Below are positions 1 to 9,093 of a stretch of DNA of 64,000 bases, piece after piece (position 1 is the first letter of the stretch; the number at the start of each line of letters is the position of its first letter). The notes beneath the pieces were generated by a model, which was given only the letters and a program-made list of their open reading frames with translations, did no database searches and was not told the origin of the DNA. The position numbers and the translations under genes were made by a program. The stretch is from positions 248,001 to 312,000 of the forward strand of contig NZ_JAAXYH010000001.1 in the NCBI RefSeq assembly GCF_012911865.1. The letters are read 5' to 3'. This DNA is from Shewanella salipaludis. GTDB taxonomy: Bacteria > Pseudomonadota > Gammaproteobacteria > Enterobacterales > Shewanellaceae.

Positions 1-594
1 CTGGCGCTGATTAAACAAAGCTTGGACAGGGGAGCCGTGCTGAAAAAAGCCTGGGGCTCACTGCGCGACGAATACTTTCAAAGCGCGATGCTGTTAGACC
101 TATGGTATATCGACGTGGCCAACGATACAGTACATCCGCATAAGCCCAAAGTGGAGATATTGCCGCTGGCCGGTTCTGGTTTTGCGGCTATTACCAGCTT
201 CGGGCAATTTGTTAAAATAGCCCGCGCCTATTGGGAGGTCGACATCTACCGCAATGAGGTATGTCCGGCACTTGCGCCGTTGCTGCCATTGCTTTGTGTC
301 GGCAAAAACAACGCCAGTTGGTTAGCCGCGGCTAACGATGACATGCTGGCGTTAGCCATGGAGAGCCGATTTACTGTCTCCGAGGCCATCTTAGCGGATT
401 TGCCGCCCCCACCCGAGTCCATTGCCGCTCGCTGGAAGCGGGCCTTGCAGCCACTGACTGCCAATGATTTTTTACACTGTGGCGGTGGCGCTCTCGAATA
501 TTGTCAGGATTACCGAACAAAAGGGTGCTACTTTGATATGACATTCAGGGATTTGGCTGTGCATGCCTACCTGCAGTTACCCAAGGTGATTTAA
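1..594 (+). CDS. Hypothetical protein, 5' end outside window
   Basis: The reading frame is open from the first base of the window to a TAA at 592-594, so the visible 197 codons are probably the C-terminal part of a longer protein. A TTG at 22 is the first possible start inside the window, but no ribosome binding site supports it. I do not recognise the family. The visible part has no membrane segment, has a proline run near the middle (LPPPPES), and contains several Cys residues near its end, including one beside a Gly-rich stretch (HCGGGALEYCQ). A small hairpin follows directly after the stop codon. Reality of the frame is likely from its length and composition; the function is unknown. Confidence 0.55.
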   Translation: MALIKQSLDRGAVLKKAWGSLRDEYFQSAMLLDLWYIDVANDTVHPHKPKVEILPLAGSGFAAITSFGQFVKIARAYWEVDIYRNEVCPALAPLLPLLCVGKNNASWLAAANDDMLALAMESRFTVSEAILADLPPPPESIAARWKRALQPLTANDFLHCGGGALEYCQDYRTKGCYFDMTFRDLAVHAYLQLPKVI

Positions 595-595
595 G

Positions 596-618
596 CCGGC
601 TGTGAGCCGGGGTTATTT
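596..618 (+). terminator. Possible rho-independent terminator
   Basis: CCGGCT and AGCCGG pair around a 3-base loop (596-610), followed by GGTTATTTT. The stem is strong but the T-run is short. The position just after the stop of the first gene fits termination. Confidence 0.45.
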
Positions 619-771
619 TAGTTGAAAGGCCAGAGACCCAAAGCGGCTTATGCCGAATGTCTTGGATGCTGAGCATGGCGCTATATTGAAGGTGGCTGCA
701 AGGGACAGTAAGTGAGGTGTGAGGACTTAGACTTGTGGGGATAAAAATGGATATTTCAGAGGGCAGTGACT

Positions 772-1014
772 ATGGATCCTGAACGTACCAGAACTTGGTT
801 GGCTTTTATTTTAGTGGGTGGTTTTGCGCTGGTTGCCTGTTTGACCGTGTCTCTGGTGATCACTGGCTTTCTTCAAACCAACGATGCGATAGAAATATTG
901 AAGGCATTCTCGTCGGTATTTTCCGGTTTCGTCGGTCTTGTGATAGGTTACTATTTCGGCAGGGCGGAAAACAGCAGTAATAACGCTCCGCTCAAGGTAG
1001 AGCCGGACGCATAA
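772..1014 (+). CDS. Small membrane protein with two transmembrane helices
   Basis: The protein is about 80 residues and not recognised as a named family. After a short polar N-terminus (MDPERTRTW) come two hydrophobic segments, roughly residues 10-33 and 45-63, the second ending in GLVIGYYFGRAE, a pattern common in small inner-membrane proteins. The C-terminal tail is polar and acidic. The ATG at 772 is preferred over the GTG at 766 because AGAGGG at 758-763 lies 8 bases before it. It stands alone between the partial first gene and a GNAT gene on the same strand, with about 190 bases to the latter. A role cannot be assigned. Confidence 0.6.
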   Translation: MDPERTRTWLAFILVGGFALVACLTVSLVITGFLQTNDAIEILKAFSSVFSGFVGLVIGYYFGRAENSSNNAPLKVEPDA

Positions 1015-1204
1015 CGGGTACCAGAACAGGCTTTCGCTAGCCGAAGTCGTGGAACTCAACAACAAATTCACTTGATGCAACTCTGCAAGAGTCGCTGCAA
1101 GATGTACTACGCGCTCAGGCGCATCAATCAAGCAATGGGGTAGTGTGACGTGGAAGCTGGGTAGCTTGCTATAGTGTCATTGCGATAGACAGGGAGATTT
1201 TGCC

Positions 1205-1795
1205 ATGGAAAATCAAGCGAGAATGCTTTCGGTAGTGCCTGACTGGGCGTCGACGTACCACCTGCGTGAGGCCAAGTTGGCCGATGTTATGGCAATGGCC
1301 AGCGTCACCCGCTCGAGTTGGCTCAAGGCTTTTCAGTCATTCTTGCCCGATCCTGTCCTTAAACAGGGAACACAGCAACACTTCGAGCAGCTCTGGCGCA
1401 CTATTCTGCTCAATGCGCCTGAAGAGGAAGCCATCATCATAGAGGATGAAGGTGAGGTAGTCGCCTGCGGGGCCTGCGGCATGTACCGTTTCGACTACAA
1501 TCCGCCTCTGGGAGACATTATCAAGCCCAATGCCGGGGAGCTATACCGTGGCTATGTGACGCCCGAGTATCAAGGCTATGGTTTGGGCCGCAGCTTGCTT
1601 GCCAGGAGACTCGCCATGTTGGCGGCCAGAGGCTGCAGCGATGTGTATACCTGGGTGTATGAAGACAATAGCTCCGCGAGAGGCTTCTTCGAGCATCTCG
1701 GCGCCTCTATCATAGGCATACGGCATGGCAAGACCATGGGGTCACATTGGTTTAGGGAAGTCTGTTATCGGGTGAAGATAGACAAGCCGGCATAG
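1205..1795 (+). CDS. GNAT family N-acetyltransferase
   Basis: A 196-residue single-domain acetyltransferase of the Gcn5-related (GNAT) fold. After an N-terminal extension of about 17 residues the canonical start of the fold appears (YHLREAKLADVMAMASV). The acetyl-CoA pyrophosphate loop is seen as GYVTPEYQGYGLGRSLL at about residues 117-133, matching the family Q/RxxGxG/A motif. Downstream, a Tyr/Trp-containing strand and a segment ending in FFEHLGA match the usual C-terminal half (NSSARGFFEHLGA). AGGGAG lies shortly before the ATG. The acyl acceptor cannot be predicted: neighbours give no pathway context. It is followed by a strong hairpin shared with the convergent ligase gene. Confidence 0.85.
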   Translation: MENQARMLSVVPDWASTYHLREAKLADVMAMASVTRSSWLKAFQSFLPDPVLKQGTQQHFEQLWRTILLNAPEEEAIIIEDEGEVVACGACGMYRFDYNPPLGDIIKPNAGELYRGYVTPEYQGYGLGRSLLARRLAMLAARGCSDVYTWVYEDNSSARGFFEHLGASIIGIRHGKTMGSHWFREVCYRVKIDKPA

Positions 1796-1852
1796 GCTGA
1801 GTGCCTGCGGGTGACAGTGCCATGCGATGACATGACAGGCTTCAATCATGAA

Positions 1853-1876
1853 CAGGCCCGGCAGATGCCGGGCCTG
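1853..1876. terminator. Hairpin between convergent genes, likely terminator
   Basis: CAGGCCCGGC and GCCGGGCCTG form a perfect 10-bp stem with a 4-base loop, placed between the ends of the GNAT gene (+) and the ligase gene (-). Neither side has a long T-run, so use as an intrinsic terminator is probable rather than certain. Confidence 0.55.
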
Positions 1877-1903
1877 AGTGTTTGTACTGGGCGCTGCGGC
1901 GCT

Positions 1904-2920
1904 TCAGCCGGCTGGGTTGGCCAGCTGCGCCTCTATGGTCTGCACCAGGTAATAGGTAAAATCATGACCATGATGTTGCAGCATCTTGGGGAACATGGAA
2001 ATCGGCGTCAGCCCGGGGAAGGTATTGATCTCATTGAGCAAGATCTGGTTATCCTGGGTGAGGAAGAAGTCGATGCGTGACAGGTGGCGCAGCTTCATGC
2101 CCTTGAAGGCCTTGATGGCGTAGCTGCGGATCTGCTCGCTGATTTCCGGGGCCAAGCCTTGAGCCACCACATCTGTGCGTGCCTTGCTATTCTTGGCGTA
2201 TTTCTCATCGAAACTGTAGAAGCTGTTGGCCTCGCAGATGATTTCCCCCGGCAGGGTGGCGATCACTTCCCCCTGGTACTCATACACAGCCACTTCCAGC
2301 TCGCGGGCCTTTATGGTCTGCTCGACCACCACATAGGGGGCATAGTCGAAGGCTTCCGCCAGCACGGGTGCCAGCCTGTCTGGATCATCGACCTTGTAGC
2401 AACCTACCGACGAGCCCTGGGAGGCGGCCTTGATGAAGACTGAGCCCCATTGGGCCAAGGCGGCCCGAGTCTGTTGCAATGCCTCGGCATCATTCTGATG
2501 CAGGAAGATATAAGGGGTGTTGGGGATCCCCAGGGCGCTGAACCACATCTTGGCGGTGATCTTATTGAAGCAGTTGCTGCTGGCCTCGGATTCGCAGCCG
2601 AAGTAGGGCAGTTGGATCAGGTTGAAGTAGGACTGAATATCGCCGGTTTCGCCGGGAAAACCGTGAATGCAGGGGATCACATAGTCCACTGGCCAGGGGG
2701 CCTTATGCTCGTCTTCGAAGCGGATTTCGCGTCTGTTGGTCAGCTCGCAGCCCTCGCCCGCCGCGGTATGGTAATGGCCCTGCTTATCCAGCTCGACCCT
2801 GAGCACCTGGAATAACGGGGACTTTGCCAGCGAGGTTTCGAAAAAATTGGCCGAAAGCAGTGAGATAGCGTGCTCGGCACCGCCACCACCACAGAGCAAT
2901 AGCAGGTTGATTTTTGACAT
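1904..2920 (-). CDS. ddl: D-alanine--D-alanine ligase
   Basis: ATP-grasp ligase of 338 residues that joins two D-alanines for peptidoglycan precursors in the cytoplasm. The N-terminal domain opens with a Gly-rich loop ([16 protein letters not shown]), which serves in this family where many Ddl proteins have GGxSxEHEVS. The ATP-grasp core follows, with the lysine-containing loop [14 protein letters not shown] (around residue 161-174) and the metal-binding end [25 protein letters not shown] near residues 283-307. AGGAG lies 6 bases before the ATG. The gene stands alone rather than in the mur/fts cell-wall cluster, as is seen for DdlA-type copies. An acid-amino-acid ligase with another amino acid is possible but the conserved end motif favours Ddl. 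Confidence 0.85.
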   Translation of the reverse strand: MSKINLLLLCGGGGAEHAISLLSANFFETSLAKSPLFQVLRVELDKQGHYHTAAGEGCELTNRREIRFEDEHKAPWPVDYVIPCIHGFPGETGDIQSYFNLIQLPYFGCESEASSNCFNKITAKMWFSALGIPNTPYIFLHQNDAEALQQTRAALAQWGSVFIKAASQGSSVGCYKVDDPDRLAPVLAEAFDYAPYVVVEQTIKARELEVAVYEYQGEVIATLPGEIICEANSFYSFDEKYAKNSKARTDVVAQGLAPEISEQIRSYAIKAFKGMKLRHLSRIDFFLTQDNQILLNEINTFPGLTPISMFPKMLQHHGHDFTYYLVQTIEAQLANPAG

Positions 2921-3325
2921 TGTGACTCCTGAGTCGACTGTCCGGATAAGGGAGAAGGGCCATCCGGCCCGGTTATCCGTGACGTTATGATATCCGTGAA
3001 AAATACGAGTAGCGCACCCATGCGGACCAGCGGGTCAGCAAGAGTGCAAAAGTCATACGAACGCTATATGCAAGCTATGGCGCCATCTTAATGATCCTCG
3101 GCGCCACAGCGCAAGGGCCTGGGGCGTAAATGCCGAAATAGTGCCCGCCCTTACCCTAGGTTGGCCCGGCGCCCTTGCTTAGAGGCGCCCTTGCTTAACG
3201 CCGGCATAGAACTAACTTCTTTAACACCTTCCGGTAGCACTTTCCCCGGTGCTCATTCTCAGCTGGCTTCTTAACTACCCTCTTTATCACCTTCCCCATG
3301 TTAACTGGCTTCCCCAAGCTTTGCC
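2921..3325. other. Intergenic stretch without a recognisable gene
   Basis: This holds the ddl promoter side and the downstream flank of recD. No convincing gene or terminator is visible. A 14-base sequence (GGCGCCCTTGCTTA) occurs twice, at 3168-3181 and 3184-3197, with a 16-base period. Confidence 0.6.
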
Positions 3326-5377
3326 TCAACAGCCGTCTTGTTCCTGCTGCCACAGCCTATGGGCCAGGCCCGAGGCCCTCTGGGTCGCCTGCATGCAGGC
3401 GCGCTCGAACACGCCCTGACTGCCGAGGCAGCTGAAACTCTGTTTGGCGCGGGTCACGGCGGTGTAGACAAGCTCCTTGGTCAGCAGTTGCCACTGGGAC
3501 GGGCTGGGGCTCGGCGGCAACACCAGGGCCACCTGTTCGAACTCACTGCCCTGGCTCTTGTGTACCGTCATGGCGAAGCAAGTGTCATGGCTCGGCAGGC
3601 GGGCGGGTAATACCTTGAGTATGCTGCCATCGGCCTTGACGAAGTGAGCCATCAGCCGCTCGGGCCTGTCGTTGTCCCGCAGGACAAGCCCTATGTCGCC
3701 GTTGAATAACCCGAGATTATAGTCATTGCTCTGGATGATGATGGGCCGCCCCAGGTAAAACTCTTGCTGGGGTTGTATCAGCTTGGCCTGGGTTAAGGCT
3801 TGGGTAACGCTTCTGTTGATGCCTTCGACCCCGTAGTCGCCGGCGCGCATGGCGCATAGCAGTCGGTAGCGGTTGAAGGTTTCTATTATGGCACCTGTGT
3901 CTGTGCCTGTGTCTGCGTCCCTGTTGACGGCGGCGACAGGGACTTGCCCATCCAGGTTGTCGGCCTGCCCGGCGCCGCGCCCGTGGATCAGGCCAAGATA
4001 CTGGCCATAGCCAGCCACCGCCTGTTCGAGTAACAGCTGCAGGCCCTTATTCGCCGCTTGAGCATTCTGGGCCGGGTTGCCTGCGGCGCCAAACTCATGG
4101 TTGAACCAGTGAAGCTCGCGGTAGCCATGTTGCCAGGCGCGCATGATGGCGCCCTTGTCGGCGTTGTTGACTGCCGTTGCCAATACCCCTATGCCGGCAT
4201 CGCCCCTGAACCTGTGGCTATGGAGCAGCATGCAAAGGCTGTCGCCCAGCCTGGGCTCAGGGTCGACGAATGCCGTCAGATCCGCCGCGCAGAGGGAAGA
4301 CAAGCGCTCGGCCTGGGCCTGGGAATAGCGCATGCGCCACTGGGTGCCGGCCTTGCCTTGCAGCTGCGACAGCCTGAGGCCGGCGCAGATGTCTGCCAGC
4401 ACGGCGCCGGCCTCCACCGAGGCGAGCTGGTCCTGATCGCCGAGCAAGATCAACCTGGCTTCATCCGGCAGCGCCTGCAGCAACTTATGCATCATGGGTA
4501 AGTCGACCATGGAAGCTTCGTCGACGATCAGCAGCTCCAGCCGCAGCGGATTGCCCTTATGGTGCCGAAAGCGGTGGGAATCTGGGATCACCCCCAGCAA
4601 GCGGTGCAGGGTGGCGGCCCGCTCCGGGATCCGCTGCAATGCGGTGCGATACTCGGGCAAGATGGCGCCATCGCGCTCCAGCTCAGAGGCGAGCCTGGCC
4701 TTGGAGGCCTTGATCGACTCGCTCAAGCGGGCCGCGGCCTTGCCCGTCGGCGCTACCAGGCGGATGTTGAGCTCCTGCTCCAGTTGCAACAGGAATAACA
4801 GCTTGGTGACAGTGGTGGTCTTGCCCGTGCCTGGGCCGCCGGTGATCACCGCCAGTTGCTTGGTCAGCGCCGTGGCGGTGGCAATCTTCTGCCAGTCCAG
4901 CCCTTGCGCCTGGGCGGGAAACAGTAGTGCCAGGGTCGGCGCCAGCCTGTGCTGCTCTGTGGCTATGGTGCCACTGGCCAGGCTGAGCAGTCTGGCCGCC
5001 ACCTGAGTCTCGAACTGGTGATAGCGCTGCAGATACAGGCGACCGTCTTCGAGGATCAGGGGGCTGTGACTGTCGGCATCGCCAACGGCGGCGAATCCCG
5101 CCAGCACCCGTTGCAGTGCATCTTGCTCGAGCAAGATCCGGCATTGGCTGTGGTTTTCCTGCATGGGGTTGGCCAGATCCACCTGTGCCAGCACCAGGCA
5201 GGTATGCTGCTGGGACAACTGCCGGCTCAGGAGGGCGCAGAAGAGCAGGAATAATTCCTCTGTCTCGCCATGGGCGGCGGCAAGCTCGAGGGCGAAGTGG
5301 CGATCGAGCGGCGTCAGCAGTCGCTGGGCTTCCCACTGGGACAGCAGCTGGGGCAGGGGGGCGGCTGCGTGGATCAT
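3326..5377 (-). CDS. recD: RecBCD helicase/nuclease subunit RecD
   Basis: The 5'-3' helicase subunit of exonuclease V, 683 residues, about 70 residues longer than the E. coli protein. The superfamily 1B motifs are in order: Walker A GGPGTGKTTT (about 180-189), Walker B LLIVDEASMVD (about 282-292), the late motif MTVHKSQGSEF (about 603-613) and VYTAVTRAK (about 638-646). Its ATG overlaps the recB stop (ATGA at 5374-5377), so translation is coupled. Part of the extra length is a linker around residues 450-500 with an Asp/Thr/Gly repeat (DADTGTDTG), which is encoded by imperfect 12-base repeats near 3895-3925. The complex degrades broken ends and loads RecA after Chi. Confidence 0.97.
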   Translation of the reverse strand: MIHAAAPLPQLLSQWEAQRLLTPLDRHFALELAAAHGETEELFLLFCALLSRQLSQQHTCLVLAQVDLANPMQENHSQCRILLEQDALQRVLAGFAAVGDADSHSPLILEDGRLYLQRYHQFETQVAARLLSLASGTIATEQHRLAPTLALLFPAQAQGLDWQKIATATALTKQLAVITGGPGTGKTTTVTKLLFLLQLEQELNIRLVAPTGKAAARLSESIKASKARLASELERDGAILPEYRTALQRIPERAATLHRLLGVIPDSHRFRHHKGNPLRLELLIVDEASMVDLPMMHKLLQALPDEARLILLGDQDQLASVEAGAVLADICAGLRLSQLQGKAGTQWRMRYSQAQAERLSSLCAADLTAFVDPEPRLGDSLCMLLHSHRFRGDAGIGVLATAVNNADKGAIMRAWQHGYRELHWFNHEFGAAGNPAQNAQAANKGLQLLLEQAVAGYGQYLGLIHGRGAGQADNLDGQVPVAAVNRDADTGTDTGAIIETFNRYRLLCAMRAGDYGVEGINRSVTQALTQAKLIQPQQEFYLGRPIIIQSNDYNLGLFNGDIGLVLRDNDRPERLMAHFVKADGSILKVLPARLPSHDTCFAMTVHKSQGSEFEQVALVLPPSPSPSQWQLLTKELVYTAVTRAKQSFSCLGSQGVFERACMQATQRASGLAHRLWQQEQDGC

Positions 5378-8300
5378 AATTTGAACTCCATTTGAGCGCC
5401 TGGATTGGCCTGGGGAGCGGCCTCCTGTGCGACAGACGTTGGCGGCTCGCCGTTAAACAGGGCGTCCAGTGCCTGGATCAGCGCCTTGGGCGGTTTATCG
5501 TAGAAGATGCCGGCATCCGGATGTGCAACCGACATGCCGCGCAGGAACAGGTAGTAACAGCCGCCAATGTGCCTGTCGTAGTCATAGTCTGTCAGGCGGG
5601 CCCCCAGATACCTGTGCAGTGCCAGGGTGTAGAGCAGGTACTGGAGGTCGTATCTGTGGCTGCGGATGGCCTGGGTCATGGCGCTCTGCCGGTAGTGGCT
5701 GAAGTCGTCGCCCAGATGGTTGGACTTATAGTCACAGATATAGAAGCGGCCCTGGTGTTCGAAGGTCAAGTCGATGAAGCCCTTGAGCATGCCCTCGAGT
5801 TCATCGAAACTGAGCTCGTGGCGATAGCCGTTGGCCTCGCCGCCATAACCGAATTGAGTCAACAAGGCGTTGAGGCCGCCGGCATCGAGGCGCGCCAGCG
5901 GCAGATAGAACTCCATCTCCACCAGTTTCTGGCGCTCACAGAGTTGGCTCAGGCATAGCGGCTCGTCTGCTGTCTGGGCTTGTTGTGACTCTGTGCTGGG
6001 AAGCCTGAGTGGGCTGTGCAGTCTGAGTGGACAGTGCAGCCTGAGTGGCGTGTGCAGCAGATCAAGATACCAGTCCTTGAGCAGAGGTTGCCATTGGGGG
6101 TCTATGCCGTATTGCGCCATGGCCTGGGGCAGGTGGCGCTCCAGCTCGGGGTCAGCGGCGGTAAAATCGATGAGCTCCAACACCAGGTGCATGAAGCTGC
6201 CGGCATTGGCGCCGCGCTCGAAACTGAAGCGGCTCTGCTCCTGCGAGCCGGGCTCAGCCTCGGATGGGCTCTGCGGCTGCAGCCGGTCTTGGGCAGGATC
6301 GAAGCTCTCATCGTCGGCCCCGGGGCTGGTGCGCTCGTGGGGCAGGTTTTTCACCAGACCCGAGTAGCTGCCGACCCGCCATGGACGGCTCAGAGGGCGG
6401 TTCAGGGGCTTGGGCGCGAGTTCACCGTGTTCGGGGCGGTTGTCGGCCAGTGGCGTCTGTGCTATCTCGTCCGGTATGGACTCTATGCTGATGGCCTCAC
6501 TGGCGAGCCTCTGGGTCTGGGCCTGGATGCGGCCGAAGTCGCAGTCCTTGCTGTCTATGCCCAGCAGATAGCCTATGCCCGTCTCGTGCAGCTGGCTGCT
6601 GAGGCCGGCGACCTTGGTGACCTTGCTGTGGTTGGCGACATAGAGATAGCAGAGATACACGGGGCGGGTGAGCGCCACGTACAGGAGGCGTATGTCTTCG
6701 GCCAACACCTCGCGCTTGTAGGCTTGCCAGCCTTCGTCGCTGCCCTCTATGTCCCACAGCAGGCGTTGCTCCTCATGGTATAGCATGGGCGCCGGCTTGC
6801 GGCGATTGTCCCTGGCGAGGCTGACGAAGGGCAGCAGGCAGACAGGGTATTCCAGGCCCTTGCTCTTGTGTATGGTCACCAGCTGCACCAGGTTCTGCTC
6901 GCTCTCCAGCCTGAGCTGCTGCTCGTCGGTGCCGCTGTTTTCCAGCAGCTGTTGCTGGTACCAGTTGACCAGGGCGCTGCTGCCATCGAGTTCGGTGGCC
7001 TTCTGCTGCAGCAATTCGGCCAGGTGGCGAAAATCCGTCAGCCGGCGTTCGCCGTCGTCACTGGCCAGCAGGCGGCCGATGAGGCCAGTATCGTTGGCCA
7101 GGTTCAGCAGCGCCGGCATTATGCCGCGCCGCAGCCAGAGGTTATGGAGCTCGAAGAATTGTCCAAGCAGGGTCTGCCGGCGCTCTTCATCCCGATTGAA
7201 ACCGTGGATCTGCAGCGCATCGAAGCCGAGCAGTCGGGTCGCCAGGGCACTGCGCAGCGCCCGCTCGTCCCTGGGGTTGGCCAGCGCGGCCAGGACCAAT
7301 GCCAGTTCCCGCGCTTCCAGGGTGTCGAACACGCTGTCGCGGCTGAGGAACACGGCGCCTATGGAACGGCGGCCGAGGGCTTCTTTCATCACCGCCGCCT
7401 CGTTTCTGTCGCGCACCAGCACGGCTATGTCTTTGGCCTTCAGCGGTTGGCCGGCGATATGGCATTGGCCCTGCTGCGCCTGGGTCAGGAGCCTGGCTAT
7501 CTGGGCGGCGGCATCGTCGGCGAGCCTGGCCCTGGCGGTGAGTTTGTTGAGCCCCTTGTCCGGGTCTTCGGCGAGCAGTCGCAGCCGCAAGGCACTGCCG
7601 TCGCTGCCGCTTTCCGTCAGGCACTTGCCGGCGGCGCTCGCCGGGGTGGCGACGGCATCGAAGGGGATGGCCTGGCTGAGGAAAGGATCGCCCGACTGCT
7701 GGAACAGTGTATTGACTGAGGTCACAAGTTTGGCGCTGGAGCGGTAGTTGGTCTCCAGGTAGTAGTGCGCCTGGGTCTCGTTTCGCGCCTGGATATAGGT
7801 ATGGATATCGGCGCCGCGAAAGGCATAGATGGCCTGTTTTGGGTCGCCTATCATCAGCAGGCTCAGGGGGGTACCCGCGGCTGGTTGCTGTTGATAGATG
7901 CCGGAGAAGATCGCGAATTGCAGCGGATCTGTGTCCTGGAACTCGTCTATCAGGGCCACGGGAAAGCGACTGGCGATCGCCTGGCCGAGACTGGCCGGAT
8001 TGGCCGCGAGCGCCTCGCTCAGGGTCAGCAACAGATCGTCCGGAGTCAGCAGGTTGCGCTGCTGTTTTTGTTGGCGAAAACGCCTGTCTATGCCGTCCCT
8101 GGCGCCGGCCAGGAAGGCCGGCGCCACGGCGGCGATCAACTGGTGCAGCCGCTCTATGTGGGCCAGCAGCGGCGCTTCGTCAGCACTCGGCACCACTCCG
8201 CCCTTGTTGAGCTTGAGTCCGGACAGGGACAGGGCATCGAGCACCTTGTCGTCCGGCAGGCCGTTGCCGTATTTGACCCAGTTATCCAGGGCATCGAACA

Positions 8301-9090
8301 TGGCGCCGAGCTTGGGGTACTTGTCCGCCGCCTTGCCGAAGCGGGCGCCGTTGAGCGGCAGCTCATGCAGCAGTTCCAGCAAGGCCTGCCGCTCCCTCGG
8401 CCAAACCAGTCTGAAGCGGCTCAGACTCTGACTCAGTTCTTGGGTCAGGGGGACGAAGGCAACGGGCTGCAGCTTAGGCTCGGCCTGGCTGGCGCCGAGC
8501 AAGGGCCTTAACTTGCGCAGCAGGTTGTCGGGATCGCCGAATTGTTTGGCGATGATCTGCGCCAGCTCTTCGCTCAGGGGGTAGCAGGCTTCGCGCCAGA
8601 AATCCCGCACCGCATGGTGCAAAAATTCGCTGTCGTCCAGGGTAAATTCGGACTCGAACAAGAGCGAGGATTCGAATGCCATGTCCGACAATATCCGCTG
8701 GCAGAAGCCATGTATGGTGTAGATGGCGGCCTCGTCGAGCGACTTGATCGCCAAATCCAGGCGCTTGAGCGCGGTGGCGCGCTCGGCCTCGGGGATGGAC
8801 TCATACAACTGGCGAATGAACACATCTTCGGTCGGCAGGCCGAGGAAACACTTGAATGCCTGCTGGATGCGGCGTCTTATCCTGTCCCTGAGTTCCTGGG
8901 TGGCGGCATTGGTGAAGGTCACCACCAAGATCTGCTCGCAGCCGAGCGGTTGGGGAATGCCGTCGCCGAGCAATAGCCGCAGATACAGGCCTGAGATGGT
9001 ATAGGTCTTGCCTGTGCCGGCGCTGGCCTCGATCAGGCGGCTGCCGCCGAAGGGCAGGGTCAGGGGGTTGAGTACTTGTGCTGTCGACAT
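5374..9090 (-). CDS. recB: RecBCD helicase/nuclease subunit RecB
   Basis: The 1238-residue RecB subunit combines a 3'-5' UvrD-type helicase and the only nuclease site of RecBCD. Walker A is EASAGTGKTY (21-30), motif II is VALIDEFQDTDPLQ, and motif VI is the LLYVALTRPVYL segment. The C-terminal nuclease has GFIDLTF and ICDYKSNHLG (Asp and Lys of DYK near 1120-1122), the catalytic D-x-K pair. Length is slightly above the 1180 of E. coli; extra sequence sits in the linker before the nuclease (about 905-1035), which is Ser/Gln/Pro-rich and contains three 18-bp tandem repeats. Only 3 bases separate it from recC. Unlike E. coli, no ptrA protease gene lies between recC and recB. Confidence 0.97.
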   Translation of the reverse strand: MSTAQVLNPLTLPFGGSRLIEASAGTGKTYTISGLYLRLLLGDGIPQPLGCEQILVVTFTNAATQELRDRIRRRIQQAFKCFLGLPTEDVFIRQLYESIPEAERATALKRLDLAIKSLDEAAIYTIHGFCQRILSDMAFESSLLFESEFTLDDSEFLHHAVRDFWREACYPLSEELAQIIAKQFGDPDNLLRKLRPLLGASQAEPKLQPVAFVPLTQELSQSLSRFRLVWPRERQALLELLHELPLNGARFGKAADKYPKLGAMFDALDNWVKYGNGLPDDKVLDALSLSGLKLNKGGVVPSADEAPLLAHIERLHQLIAAVAPAFLAGARDGIDRRFRQQKQQRNLLTPDDLLLTLSEALAANPASLGQAIASRFPVALIDEFQDTDPLQFAIFSGIYQQQPAAGTPLSLLMIGDPKQAIYAFRGADIHTYIQARNETQAHYYLETNYRSSAKLVTSVNTLFQQSGDPFLSQAIPFDAVATPASAAGKCLTESGSDGSALRLRLLAEDPDKGLNKLTARARLADDAAAQIARLLTQAQQGQCHIAGQPLKAKDIAVLVRDRNEAAVMKEALGRRSIGAVFLSRDSVFDTLEARELALVLAALANPRDERALRSALATRLLGFDALQIHGFNRDEERRQTLLGQFFELHNLWLRRGIMPALLNLANDTGLIGRLLASDDGERRLTDFRHLAELLQQKATELDGSSALVNWYQQQLLENSGTDEQQLRLESEQNLVQLVTIHKSKGLEYPVCLLPFVSLARDNRRKPAPMLYHEEQRLLWDIEGSDEGWQAYKREVLAEDIRLLYVALTRPVYLCYLYVANHSKVTKVAGLSSQLHETGIGYLLGIDSKDCDFGRIQAQTQRLASEAISIESIPDEIAQTPLADNRPEHGELAPKPLNRPLSRPWRVGSYSGLVKNLPHERTSPGADDESFDPAQDRLQPQSPSEAEPGSQEQSRFSFERGANAGSFMHLVLELIDFTAADPELERHLPQAMAQYGIDPQWQPLLKDWYLDLLHTPLRLHCPLRLHSPLRLPSTESQQAQTADEPLCLSQLCERQKLVEMEFYLPLARLDAGGLNALLTQFGYGGEANGYRHELSFDELEGMLKGFIDLTFEHQGRFYICDYKSNHLGDDFSHYRQSAMTQAIRSHRYDLQYLLYTLALHRYLGARLTDYDYDRHIGGCYYLFLRGMSVAHPDAGIFYDKPPKALIQALDALFNGEPPTSVAQEAAPQANPGAQMEFKL
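6002..6055. repeat. Three 18-bp tandem repeats inside recB
   Basis: Units start at 6002, 6020 and 6038 and read AGYCTGAGTGG plus a variable 4-base part and GTGC. They are in frame and encode a PLRLH-type hexapeptide repeated in the linker ahead of the RecB nuclease domain (about residues 1012-1030). Confidence 0.85.
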
Positions 9091-9093
9091 GGC